A DNA stretch of 64,000 bases from Archilochus colubris (taxonomy: Eukaryota > Chordata > Aves > Apodiformes > Trochilidae), in assembly GCA_023079485.1 (NCBI GenBank), contig CM041083.1:109099554-109163553 (forward strand), given 5' to 3'. How positions within the stretch are numbered: position 1 is the stretch's first letter; each line of letters starts with the position of its first letter. Shown in pieces: positions 15,002 through 26,020 of the stretch. Under the pieces are notes generated by a model. The model saw only the letters and a program-made list of their open reading frames with translations, was not told the origin of the DNA and ran no database searches. The position numbers and the translations under genes are program-made.

Positions 15002-15051
15002 GGGAGAGAGGGAGGGAGGGAGAGAGAAAGGGAAAGAGGGAGGGAGGGAAG
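15002..15051 (+). repeat. Homopurine GGGA-rich tract with G-quadruplex motif
   Basis: Fifty consecutive purines. Positions 15030-15048 contain four GGG runs separated by 5, 1 and 1 bases, a canonical G-quadruplex pattern. The tract could also form a triplex. Confidence 0.8.
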
Positions 15052-18000
15052 TCATACCACTTCCCTCTGTCTTTCTGCCTGTGATCTCAGAAAATGCTCC
15101 TGAAAAAGTTGGCTTGGACCCTTGATGGTAAACCAGAGGGCAGTGGGGTTTCCTTCTGCTCAGGATCAGAAGGAGAAGGCAGGCACTGGGAGATGCCCTC
15201 CCCTTTCTTGTTGGGCATCATGAAGCCCATGAGTGTCTGCAGTGGGGCAGGAAGAAGAGCTGTCTGCACATGGGCCTTTCTTGCATTGGCACTATGTGTG
15301 CAGAGACAGTGGTAGCAACTCAGGGCAGCTACTGCTGTCAGGATGGCATCACAGGGCTTAGTTCAGGGCAAGAGTCGGTGCCAGGAATGCAGTGAGTTCA
15401 GTTAATCCGTGCCAGTGCAGAACAAACGAGTCTGTGGAAGGAATTAAAGCAAAATAGCTGTTAGTCTTGAAAGTTGCACCCAGCCTTCCAGTTGCTTTCC
15501 ACAGGCTGCCCAAGCTTGTGAACTTGTAGTTTCTCAGGCAGTAGTTTTGTACTGGTTACTGTGGTTCCTGTTCTTTGGTAGGAGATCAAATGCATTGTGA
15601 AAAAAAAAGGGGGAGCTGTTGGTGTGGTATGAGAAGGAAGAGCAATCAGAAAGTGCCTTATATCTGAGGACAGAATAAAGAAACTTGGAGGAAAGTCCCA
15701 GTTCATCCCAAGACAGCTAGCTCAGCAGAACAGATGGGCAGACCGATGATGCTGGTCGCAGCTGGACGCTTCGTTGTCTCCCAGTAGGCAGGAGTTCTGC
15801 TCCACTTGCTGAATAAACCTGCCTCTTGTCCAGCATAAATATGGCAAAGGAGGTAAAGTAGGTCCCAAGTGTCAAAGAAAGAAAATGGAATTGGAGTTCA
15901 GCTTCTGGGGAAAAAAAAAAAGTTCTGCTCCTTGTTCTCCTTTTTATTGTAGCTTCAAAGGGATTATATAATTATATGAAAACAAAAAAAGCCTTCTCTG
16001 CTCCTTCTGAACTGTTTCTTCCATGCTTAAGCTTCAAAAGGAAACAAAAAGTCCAGGAAAAACAAATACCACTCATCACAATTTTGAAGGCACGGAACAT
16101 CTGAGGTCAATAGCAGAACCTTCAAAAACCTGGTTCTCCAGTTGTTTGGACAGAAACAGTTACAAAACAAATCCTTACAACAAAGGGGCAGGGCAGCTCC
16201 AGCTCATGGAAGGCCCAAACTACTGGCTTAAGAACAGCACACAGTGAGTGGCTCCTGGGTAAAGACACTGTAATTATCCTCTTGCCATGGGTGAGGATGT
16301 GGGGGCAAGTGATCCCTTCAAGGCCACCAGAAAAGCAAAGCTGCTGAATTGAGGTGGCAACAGCAACTCCAGGAATTGAATATAGGTCTTTTGGGGCCTT
16401 CTAATATCTTGTGCCTAAAGTCTTGCTGCCTGGTGAAATTAGCTGATAAGATGATAGCTCTCCTACCTGTGAGCTTAAGCAGGATGTGGAGAGCTTTTCC
16501 TTTTCTCAGCATCTTTGAGTAAAACCCAGAACAAGAACTATAAAAAAAAAAAGAAAGACTGAAGAGCGTGTGGAACTGTGAAAAACGGGAGTGTAAAAAA
16601 CCAGGTAGTGTAGGCTAATAATCTCATTAAGTAATGGCACATGATTATGGAGAGCTGTAATAAGTTGATATTGTCACAATATACAGTTGCTTCCTAGGAC
16701 TTTGAAGGCTCTGAATGAAAGCTTCTGTGCACAGCCTGCAATTTTTCTCCTCTGCAGCAACAAATGTCTTAATTATTTGATTAATGAACTCATTAAATCC
16801 CAATATTCCTAGAAAAGGTATGTTGACCTCTTGACCCATCACAATTAAAACGTAAATGCCACTTATTCAAGACACTGCTCAGCCATCTGTTTAAGCAGCA
16901 GAAGAGCATAAAAAACAGCTTTGTGTTGGGGTTTTGGCCCACTTCACCCACAAGATCTGGATGTTAAGAGAATGTAACAACAATTACAAGTGTAGACCAG
17001 CTTGTAACATTACCTGTAATTACAGCAGCATTTGCCTGGTTATTAAAATTATGACTGGTCTGGAAACACAACCCTCCATTGAACCAACAGCAGGAGACTC
17101 CCACTGACTTCACTGGAGCTAAGATTTCACCCTGCATCATCACTAAGCACAACAGTGAGGAAGTGTGATTGAATTCTGCAAGTGGACCAAGCACAGCTCA
17201 AAGTTCCACATCCTTGAGTTGTGCCGTGGAGAAGAATGCAGGGAGTTTTGCTGCCAGGCTACAATGCCCTTAGCTGTGCTGTCTGCTGTGGGTGTTAGCA
17301 CATAGAAACCCATTTCTGGTTTTCTCTCTGCTGCATCATGGCCATGCAAGGTAAGATGTTGACACATAGGCTCACTTCTGTAAAAAGCTTGCCTTTGCTT
17401 TATTGGAAGGTACATTATTGTACCATGATGACATGGGTCAGCTATTGTCATGTTGCTCGATACATAAAGCTATTTCAGTATTCCAGCTCATGATTTTTGA
17501 GTGACTGGTGTCATCACAGCAGACCCGCTGTTTGGAAACTTGAAGCAACAGCCTTGGCATGCATCACTGATGCTTTTATTTCCCATAGGAATTGTAGCTC
17601 CTCGGATTAGATGAGCCGAGTTAGGAGAACAGCTCTGTAAACCAAAATGGAAGTTGATGTATCTGAAGGCATTTTAGCTAGATGTGTTCATCCTGTTTTC
17701 CACAGCAGGACAAAATGTCTGTGTTCTGGGCTTCCAGTAAAGGTTATAGGAAACTGTAGCATCTTTGAGCTGCCAGGTCAAACCATGTCAAGGTTTGAAT
17801 CAGATTTGATGTTAAAGGTCTTGCAGTCACTTCAGACTGCTGGTCACTGTTAGAGAAGGGAAAAATTTAATCACAGCTTATGCTACTGTAATTTGCTTCC
17901 AGCTCTGCAGAACTGAAGGAAACCTAGAAGTATCCACAAGCACTGGCATGACAAGTCTAGAGTCTTGTCCTCCCTTCATCCCTCACCCAGAGCTCAAGTG

Positions 18001-18597
18001 CCTGGGAACTATACAGCTTTCAGCTTCCTAAAGCTTGATGTGGCTCCCCACCTTCCCAGTTCTCCCTACATGGATGGCTTCTGCTTCTTTTGCCATAGGA
18101 CATCAGCAGCCAAGATTTTGATGGGTAAACCCTAAAGATGTGCCTGTTTTTTCTCAGTCCATGCACAGCAACCATAGAGGACACGGCCCTATCTTAGGCA
18201 TTAGGATGTACTACACAGCATGGACAGCATGGGGTTTTAGAACAGATTTATATTAATGAAGCCCACCAGTGATTTCATAAGGCTTAGAACATTTCCTCTT
18301 TAGCCTGTGGGAAGGATCATGGCCACACCAGAAATGGAGAAGCACTGCAGCACTTCATGAAGGTAATATAGTAATACACTACTAATGTCCCTTGTAGGCA
18401 GCATGGGAGAAGAGCATGGTACAGGAGGGTCAGAGATCTTTTAGACTTCATTGGTCTGTTTAGCACCATCAGGACTAGCCTGCAGGAGTGGTCAAGAGAA
18501 CAATCAAACAAAAGCAAACAATCATCCCAATGGCTGGCAGACCATTGCTGAAATCGGTGATGCTTAATTCCCCATGATGTTGAATTGTTCAGTGTTT

Positions 18598-18629
18598 TTG
18601 GTTTTGTTTTTGTTTTGTTTTGTTTTTTT
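18598..18629 (+). repeat. (TTTTG)n simple repeat
   Basis: Repeated GTTTT units with small length variation. Low complexity. Confidence 0.7.
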
Positions 18630-20160
18630 GGTAGCACACTGAGAAGTATGAAGTAGAGGCTGTGAAGTTGGCTGTTTGCTGTTTTATCCATTGTAGCAGA
18701 TTTTTCTCCCAAGTAGGTATGGGCATAAAAAAGTTTGCACTTTGAAACAAGACAGGAAGGTGCTTCTGTTAACATCTCCAAGGCTGCCAGTCCCTCATCT
18801 TCCTGGCTGCCTGTTTGTCATCTCAGTTGAGGAAATACTGGGACAGGAAGTGCCTGTTTTACATCTGAATTTGTCATGGTAATGTCTGTCCTGATCTGTA
18901 TCTCTGACTCCACTTATGGACATTCCTCCAGAGGAGAAGGCTGGGGCTGCTGCATTTGGCTCCCTGAAATTTACTGTCATCAAGGTGATAGGGGACAGAA
19001 CAAAGCAACAAACTGTTCTTCCTTAGCTCCAGCAGTAAATGTGAGAGGGACCCAAAATGTTAAGATTCCATGGCCATCAGAAGGTAGCTATTGATCAGGA
19101 AAAGTCCACCCTGCTGTCACTCTTGATCACATAGCTTTTCTTGACCACAGGGCTAGCTGCATAATTCTCCAGGTGGCACATGAATCCTGCTGAGATAACT
19201 TATGTTTTCCTGTCAAAGGCTGAGTGAAAATATAAAGTCAGTTGTAGCAGCATTTTTTCTGGACACTTTCATTCTCTCCCTAGGTCATAGCAATCTGTTA
19301 AGGTAAGATTATATCTTCACTGACTTAGGTGGATGATTTAAATTCCTTGTAATGTTCAAGGCACCAAAGCACAGGTTGGTACCACGTTGGGCTGCTGTCC
19401 CCTCGATGTCCTGCCTGAGGGGTTTCCCTGAGAGCCCATCCTGGGTGGATAGGTGGCTGTTGGCAGCTCAAGTGAGGGCAGTGGGCTGGGACTTGGCTGT
19501 GGAAGAGACAGAGGGGCATCTGGCACCAGCAGGAGCCAGCCCATCAGCAGATGTACCTGCCTGCCCCATCCAGACACCTTCGAAACCACATCCTCTGACT
19601 GCAGCCCAGCACTGTGAGAGCAGGGGATGCCCACTGCTACCACTGAGGGGGTCACAGCAATACCCTTCAACCCCTTTTTTCCTCGGAGGGTGGTTAAAAT
19701 GTGACCTAAGAGGCAGTATGAAGGAAAATGGTGGTGTCGTATATTCAACTCTGCTTTAAGCACATGCTAGCAACATTTGTAGTCTTCTCCTTATGAAATA
19801 CACTGTAGTTTTCTATATTCTTGTTGCTGCAAACTGTTCAGTGCTGGAAAGCAGTGCTCTGAGTAGGAGGAAAAATACAATAGTAGCTTTTGATCAACTA
19901 GCATTTTTGCCACCTACGAAATAAGACTTTTCTAGCACAGCAGTCCAGCTGTTTTAGTATTTCTAAAAGTTTTCATCGCCTGGCAGTGTTTAAGGCAGTG
20001 GGATATTCTGGTTTTCATTACCAAGAAAGCCAGTGGTTGTTGCAATACTAGAAGCAGAAAGCAGCAGAGAGCTTTCAGAGGAGAATCCTTTGGATTGATA
20101 GAGGGTAAAATCATTTATCAAGCTGCAGCAATGTCTCTCCTCATGAGTTCCTCGGGTACC

Positions 20161-20223
20161 ATGGCAGAAACTTGCCGGCTCCAGACCAGGTGCTTATTTC
20201 CAGACATAGAGCTCTTTGTGAAG
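20161..20223 (+). CDS. CLIC6: CLIC6 coding exon 1 (short first exon)
   Basis: This exon encodes 21 residues, [21 protein letters not shown], and ends in phase 0 before the donor AAG|GTGAGC. The ending PDIELFVK matches the family's first-exon ending (DPEIELFVK in CLIC2 and CLIC5). The ATG at 20161 sits in a full ACCATGG Kozak context, which is why I chose it. In-frame ATGs at 20131 and 20143 would add 10 or 6 residues. The frame stays open upstream to a TAG at 19933, so an internal exon or a longer start cannot be excluded. It carries two extra cysteines (residues 5 and 11). No TATA box was recognised upstream. Confidence 0.8.
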
Positions 20224-23200
20224 GTGAGCATTGTAAAGAAATCCCATGGCAATGTTTGTTTATGGAGAACTTTTTACTGTATTTGAGATTCATCTGATAG
20301 CATTGAGGAAGGTGAGAGCGAGCAAAACTGGTTTCATTAATGTGTTTTGTTTGGGTATAAGGTCTGCAAACCTTCATCAACTAACCTATTAACTAAGTAT
20401 GTGTTACACCTTTTTTTTTTCTTTTTTTTTTTTTTTTTCTTCTGTGCACTTGCAGTTTTAAAACTGTGCTTTAGGAGAATTGGGTGAAGGGCTTAAAAAT
20501 TACACCTCTGATCCCTTCCAACAGTATTGATTGAAGCCTAATGTAAACCAAGGCAAATTGTGCCAGGCTTTGTCTCATTCTCATGAAGCATCTTAAAATG
20601 TAATTCAGAGTACAGGAGAACAACTCTTCTGTGGCCACATGTACAGTGACTACCACTGCAAGTGGTAGCCTTGGGTCTTAGCCAGGGGGACACAGCACTT
20701 GCACTTCCTTAGTCCTCAGTTCAGCAATGCACAGAGACAGGTGGGTTCAGCTGGAGAAAGGTTACTGATGAAATTCCCTCCTTCTCAGGGCCCCCCACAG
20801 GTGTTTAGTTTGAAATTCTTAATTATTTGATTTATTCTGTTTATTCCCTTAATTGCCTGAGATATTACATCTCATGTTATGCTGATAGATCTTTATTTGT
20901 TTCCTGTGTTCATAAACTAATTTAACTTGTTCTCATCTTGCAGTGACTTAGGTAGATTTATATTTATGTAGACAAATTAGGTGGAGACAATTTCCTTTGG
21001 AGGAACTGCTGTGATTTCAATTTTGTTTTCTAACTTATTGCAATATTCATTATGTGTTCTAATGAAAAAATATGTCTCCAAGATGATAGGATTCTTCATC
21101 GTATCTATGTGCATGTTTGGAGAAAGATATAAACAACCTTTGAATGAAAATAACGCATTAGTAGAGATGAGCTACATGCTATATGTCCTCATAGCTGATC
21201 AGTATCTTCTGCTGCATCAGCTGTCAAATTTGCTGTCATCATAAATGTATGTATACCTTTTTTGCTTGCTTTTTTTTTTTTTTTAATTGTAGGCTGGCAG
21301 TGATGGGGAAAGTATTGGAAATTGCCCGTTCTCTCAACGTCTCTTTATGATTCTGTGGCTAAAAGGTGTCATATTTAATGTCACAACTGTGGATTTAAAA
21401 AGGTGAGATTGATACCAGAGTTCTCCTCAGAAGTTTTTCCAAAATGGACATTTGAAAGAGTGGCTCTCTTCTGATAGATTTTAAATGTGCACCATGGCTT
21501 GGCATTATGTTAACAGTCTGGATGCCTGATTCCTCTTTAGGGTTCACTACTATAAAGTGGAATTACTCCTTCGAAGCAGTTGAGATTTTAGTCTGTTTTG
21601 CAGTAGATATCTGTAATGTAACACAGGTTTGAGGGTTTTTTTAAGCATTTCAGAGCGTGTTCAGATGGCAAATTCTCACACCACCAGTGTAAGGCAGCTG
21701 CCTAAGTTTTGTTTCTCAGGAAAGCAGCCTGCTATTTTAAAGGAGAAACGGTTCATTGCAATCAAGTGTAGAAATTGCAAATGTCATTAACCCATCTCTT
21801 TCCTCCCATTAGAAAGCCTGCTGACCTGCAGAACCTCGCCCCAGGAACAAACCCTCCCTTCATGACATTTGATGGTGAAGTGAAAACTGATGTCAATAAG
21901 ATTGAGGAATTCTTGGAAGAAAAGCTGGCACCTCCCAGGTACTGCATCCCTGGCTGTCTCTGTTGGTTTTACCCCTTCATGTCCCTCGACTCAGGGTGGG
22001 GTTACTGACTGAACCCCCTTGGTTTTGGTGACCCAGGCTCTCCATGATCTGTGTGGTTAGAATGGTGCAAGGAGGTCAGGACCTCTTACTTGTTCCTGCA
22101 AACTCCACCATACCACCTGGCCTGGCTGCCATGGTGGAGTTTGCAGGAAGAAGTAAGAGCTCCTGACCTCCTTTCCCCCACTTGTCTGTGTTTGAGGTTT
22201 CCCTCCTCCCACTGTACAAATAATTGCACTTACTGGGAGCAGATGGTTGGAAGGAAAGGGCAGTGAAAGTCTTCCCCAGGACAGGTGTTCCTGGGCTCAT
22301 TTTCAGTGTCTGGGTGGACCCATCTTAGCAGACAGCAGGGTCTGGGTTTCAGACTTGTCCTTTCCCACCCCAGCAGCTCTTCCCACCTCTCCCCCACCAT
22401 CAGCAGCATCCTGCCCCCCACCCAGGCACCTTCCCTGCCCTGGAACAGCAGCCCCTCTGCAGCACTCCCTTCTCAAGCAGCCAGACTTGACTTGAAGGAG
22501 GCAAGCAGCTGCCCCCATCTGTTTTTTCCTTCCTGTCCTTCATGGCCACGACAGCTGCTGGACTTGCCACTCCACACAGGAGCTGGCCAGAAGAGGAGGC
22601 TGGGAGGAGCAGCAGCTATTGCAAATAGGGACTTTCCCTCTGTCCTTCTCACATCAGGAGCCATGCTCCATGTAGCCCCACCACAAGTGGAGAAGTGGGA
22701 GAGGTTCTGGTCTGTTTGGGCAGCATTTGTAGTGTGAACAGTAATTTCCCACCTCCCTCAGGAAAAGGAGGTCATTAGCCTGGTACAATCACGGTGTAAA
22801 TTTGCACTTACCATGTGATTTTTAGTTCAGGATGGTTCCCTTTTTGAGAGTCCTGTGAGGCCGGATGTTGTGACACTGCAGTAATCATAGAATCACAGAA
22901 TGGTTTGGGTTGGAAGGGACCTTAAAGATAACTCAGTTCCAACCCCCCTGCATGGGCAGGAACACTTCCACTGGATTGGGTTTCTCCAAGCCCCATCCAG
23001 CTTGGCCTTGAACACTGCCAGGGAGGGGGCAGCCACAACAACTCTGGGCAGCCTGTGCCAGTGTCTCATCACACTCACATTAAAGTATTTCTTCCAAACA
23101 TCTAGTCCAAATCTACCCTATTTCATCTTGAAACTATATTAAATAATTAGTGGAAATGAAAATAAAGGATAATCATATAACTTCTTTTTGTTTCTTTTAA

Positions 23201-26020
23201 CTCCTCAGGTATCCCAAACTTGCACCAAACCACCCTGAGTCTAACTCTGCAGGAAACGATGTGTTTGCAAAATTCTCTGCATTCATAAAGAACCCAAGAA
23301 AAGATGCTAATGAAAGTACGTGGTACAGCCCTTTTGTCAGCCTCAGGAGTTACTAGAAGAAATCAGAGCTGTACAATTCTAGCACACTGTCCCAGAGATA
23401 CCTCATTTACACCTTAGGTTAAACAGGCATTTTCCAGAGCATAAAGGCTATGGAAATTTGTGCCTGTTCACCCTCATATTTGAGGATTCCCAAAATTCCC
23501 ATATTTGAGGTTTCTTCAGATACCACTGTCAGCCTGGGAGCACCAGCTCCAGCTCCTTCTTGTTTCTTCAGCTTTCAAGCCTGTAACACTGCATCTTCTC
23601 CATAAGTCTTTTAAAAGTGCACTTGGGCTAAGACCTTCCTTTTCTACTCCATTTCTGTAAATAACGAGGACTTCAGCCCCATGGCATGTCCTTTCAGAGC
23701 AGGACCCTCAATACCACTATACATGAACTCCTCCAGCTCTCACCCCTGTTGCCTTTGCTCTTCCCTTTTTCCTTCTCCACAGTGGCACTCAGGCACCACC
23801 AGGCCATGAAAATCCCAGCCAGCTTTTGCCAGCCCCTGCTGTCCTGACCCCACTCAGCCAGAAACACAGGACTCATGTTCTAGTTTCCCATACACCCTGA
23901 AGCATCATCCCACTGGCTTGCTGCCATCACTCCCAGCCTTGCTTCCACTCCCACTTGTGGGCAGGCACTTGCCCTGAGGCTCCTAAAGCGAGTGTTGGTG
24001 TGAAGGCAGAGCCACTCTGCTGGGCCACTCTGCAAGAGCACACAGAGAAGTTTGAGGAGCCATTTCTGGTGACATAGCCCCAGTCTGTTTTTTCTCAGAA
24101 CCCTCTTTAGCTACTTAGGGCTTTTGTGCCAGCATTAAGTTTTAAGCTAAGGATAAAGGAATTGCAGGAGCTGGCATCTCTGGGTGTCTGTGAGCTGGGT
24201 GGGTGCCAGGAGACTGGATTCAAGAGTCGCCTTTCTGCTTAGTGTCAGAGAGACCTTGGTACAGGCTTGAATGACCTTTTTATTATCTTAAACCTAGATC
24301 TGGAAAAATCTTTGCTTAAAGCCCTGAGGAAGCTGGACAACTATTTAAATAGCCCCTTGCCTGATGAAATAGATGCTTACAGCACCGAGGAGATCACTGT
24401 TTCCAGCCGGAAATTCCTGGATGGAGATGAGCTCACCTTAGCTGATTGTAACCTCCTACCAAAGCTCCATATAATCAAGGTTTGTATTTGGTTTTTACCT
24501 TACTGAAGAGAAGGGTGACACAGAAGCTTAAGTCCTTTTCTAAAGGCAGGGGAATCTTATAGTTATTCTGAGGCCACACAGTAGTCGCCTGTGTACAGAC
24601 ACTGAATGCTAATGTACAAGGCCATTTCATTACAACACAGACAGGCAGATCTTCAGAAATGATGACTAGAGTTAGAATATCTGTGTTTGTATCTGGGCTG
24701 TGATTGCACTCCCTAAGCCTCTCACAAGTATTAAATGAGTGCTACACACAGTGCTGCTGAGAAGTGTTTTCATTTGCATTTCACATGCAAAGTGCCATGA
24801 ACTAATAAGATTGAACAATTTTGTCCATGCTAATTCAAGAAGGCAGAAGAACATGAAAGTTGCACCTGTGTCTCCTTCCTTTAATACAAAACTCTTGCTT
24901 TGCTGAATATCATCAGTAGTACCCATAATCCTGGCATGGCAGCCACCACCCACTGCCTTCCAGCCAAGGCTCCCTGCCTCTTTTTGCAGGATTCTGCAGC
25001 ATTCCCACACACCTGGTGTCAAGGTGATTACACCTGGTAACCAAGAGGTCTGGGTGTTCTCACAGCCTGTCCCTGGGTTATTCTGGAGCCAGCCAGGCTC
25101 TGGAAGAGAAAAGACCACACTGGGAAATCATCTGGTTTTGAAACAAGGTCACTTCAGAAAGTTACCTTTCTAACTACTATATTGTCAGTGGAAGAGTAGA
25201 TTGAATTGCTTTCTCCACAAGTAAAAACTTTTCCTGAAGATGTCTTGGTTAAACCTATTCCAGAGGGAGCAGCAAGGGAACCTTCCCTTTCCCTTGCCCA
25301 TGCAAAACACAGGCATAGAGAAGCATGAGATGTAGCAGGGGTCAGCAGAGCCAGCACAGTGAGAATCAGCTCAAGTCAGGAGAATGTCTGAAAGATGATG
25401 GAGCATGAACATCACACCATCCTTGCTGGCCAGCAGGGAATAGGTATTGGCCAATAGTTGTTTTTCCTAGTACTTTCAGATTTAATATTCCATTCTGTTT
25501 CAGTGAAAGTCTCCAAGTAAGGGCTAGTTTATTACTGTAAGACTATTCTGTTAATTCTATCTTATGCTAGCTCCTTTGCTGTTTTAAGCTGCATCTCTTC
25601 CAGGTGTGGACCACATAGCTCTGCATAGCTCTAGGGAAATATTAATACCAAATAAATCCTTTTAGAGTGAGTTAACTTGTTAGCTAGCTTTCTTCATCCC
25701 ATGTGTTCTGGAGGTTTATGTTTCCTTCTCTTTTCTCTCTATGTTGTATATTATGACCAACTTACACACTGAAAATTAAAAATGTGCATAAAGAGTAGAT
25801 TTAGGGTTTTTTGCAGATCGTGTGTGTAATGATATTTTTTTCTTTCTTTCGATAAAAGGTTGTTGCAAAAAAATACAGAAATTTTGATTTTCCACCTGAA
25901 ATGACAGGGATTTCAAGATACTTGAACAATGCATATGCAAGAGATGAATTTACAAACACTTGTCCCGCTGATCGAGAAATTGAGTATGCCTATTTGGATG
26001 TTGCAAAAAGAATGAAGTAA
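20161..26020 (+). CDS. CLIC6: CLIC6, chloride intracellular channel protein 6, short form (six exons)
   Basis: The coding exons 20161-20223, 21293-21402, 21813-21938, 23209-23315, 24298-24479 and 25859-26020 join in frame to 249 codons plus TAA. All introns have GT/AG ends. The sizes of exons 2 to 5 (110, 126, 107 and 182 bp) are those I know for CLIC family genes. The protein has the CLIC plan: a thioredoxin-like N-terminal half with the redox motif CPFS (Cys32), the hydrophobic stretch after it, and an all-helical C-terminal half carrying [19 protein letters not shown] (exon 5). CLIC proteins are soluble GST-fold proteins that can insert into membranes and also show glutaredoxin-like activity. 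The assignment to CLIC6 rather than CLIC4 or CLIC5 rests on the C-terminal half ([27 protein letters not shown]) and on convergent RUNX1 next door. The long N-terminal extension of mammalian CLIC6 is absent here. Confidence 0.95.
20224..21292 (+). other. CLIC6: CLIC6 intron 1
   Basis: A 1069-bp intron, GTGAGC to TTGTAG, with T-rich tracts at 20411-20438 and at the acceptor. No element recognised. Confidence 0.85.
21293..21402 (+). CDS. CLIC6: CLIC6 coding exon 2 (thioredoxin-like redox motif)
   Basis: This 110-bp exon follows a strong polypyrimidine tract (16 or more T) and a TAATTGTAG acceptor. It encodes [18 protein letters not shown] and the following hydrophobic segment [16 protein letters not shown]. 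That segment holds the single redox cysteine of the CPFS motif (Cys32 from the chosen start) and the putative transmembrane region of the family. It ends in a split Arg codon (AG|A) before GTGAGA. Confidence 0.97.
21403..21812 (+). other. CLIC6: CLIC6 intron 2
   Basis: A 410-bp intron, GTGAGA to ATTAG. Nothing else recognised in it. Confidence 0.9.
21813..21938 (+). CDS. CLIC6: CLIC6 coding exon 3
   Basis: This 126-bp exon starts after TCCCATTAG and ends before GTACTG. It encodes [16 protein letters not shown], then the strand-helix segment [20 protein letters not shown]. This is the end of the thioredoxin-like domain and contains the conserved cis-Pro region (TNPPF). Both ends have split Arg codons that join correctly with their neighbours. 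Confidence 0.97.
22069..22173 (+). repeat. 43-bp near-perfect inverted repeat (hairpin) in CLIC6 intron 3
   Basis: The left arm 22069-22111 and right arm 22131-22173 are reverse complements over 41 of 43 positions, separated by a 19-base loop (22112-22130). The two mismatches are C/C and G/G in the folded strand. The arms are mixed-sequence (about half GC), not simple repeat. The hairpin begins 131 nt after the exon 3 donor and would fold in the CLIC6 pre-mRNA. No flanking target duplication was recognised. Confidence 0.9.
22883..23135 (-). mobile_element. CR1 LINE fragment in CLIC6 intron 3
   Basis: It begins with AATCATAGAATCACAGAATG and continues through the CR1 3' end to the degenerate TTTCTTCCAAACATCTAGTC block. 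The minus-strand reading gives [20 protein letters not shown], the decayed C-terminus of CR1 ORF2. It is closely similar over the shared part to the copy at 10.4 kb. It sits antisense to CLIC6 transcription, about 74 nt before exon 4. Confidence 0.9.
23209..23315 (+). CDS. CLIC6: CLIC6 coding exon 4
   Basis: This 107-bp exon starts after AACTCCTCAG and ends before GTACGT. It encodes [20 protein letters not shown] followed by [15 protein letters not shown], the linker and first helix of the C-terminal helical domain. It starts 74 bases or so after a CR1 fragment that occupies the same upstream intron. Confidence 0.96.
23316..24297 (+). other. CLIC6: CLIC6 intron 4
   Basis: A 982-bp intron, GTACGT to AACCTAG. 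No element recognised. Confidence 0.9.
24298..24479 (+). CDS. CLIC6: CLIC6 coding exon 5 (CLIC signature)
   Basis: This 182-bp exon encodes [20 protein letters not shown], the acidic foot loop [17 protein letters not shown], and the family signature [19 protein letters not shown]. It ends in phase 0 at HIIK before GTTTGT. The acidic loop and signature match CLIC6 closely. Confidence 0.97.
24480..25858 (+). other. CLIC6: CLIC6 intron 5
   Basis: A 1379-bp intron, GTTTGT to GATAAAAG. No element recognised. Confidence 0.9.
25859..26020 (+). CDS. CLIC6: CLIC6 last coding exon
   Basis: This exon follows the acceptor TTTCGATAAAAG. It encodes [20 protein letters not shown] and then the C-terminal helices, and stops at TAA 26018-26020 after DVAKRMK. 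The residue at position 215 is Ser (codon TCA), where human CLIC2, CLIC5 and CLIC6 have Trp (G-[IVL]-W-RYL). CLIC1 has His there, so the position tolerates change. Confidence 0.96.
   Translation, partial: VVAKKYRNFDFPPEMTGISRYLNNAYARDEFTNTCPADREIEYAYLDVAKRMK

Larger units (their letters stand above)
1..20130. other. Non-coding DNA upstream of the CLIC6 short first exon
   Basis: No exon with known protein similarity was found on either strand. Open frames are short and unsupported. It contains the CR1 fragments at 10.4 and 12.2 kb, the CpG patch at 5.2-5.4 kb, homopolymer tracts (T-run at 11885-11903) and a somewhat GC-richer block at 19.35-19.76 kb just before the first exon. It may include a longer CLIC6 first intron if an upstream first exon exists beyond the left edge. 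Confidence 0.7.
21939..23208 (+). other. CLIC6: CLIC6 intron 3
   Basis: A 1270-bp intron holding the 43-bp inverted repeat near its 5' end, a C-rich middle part and an antisense CR1 near its 3' end. Confidence 0.9.
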
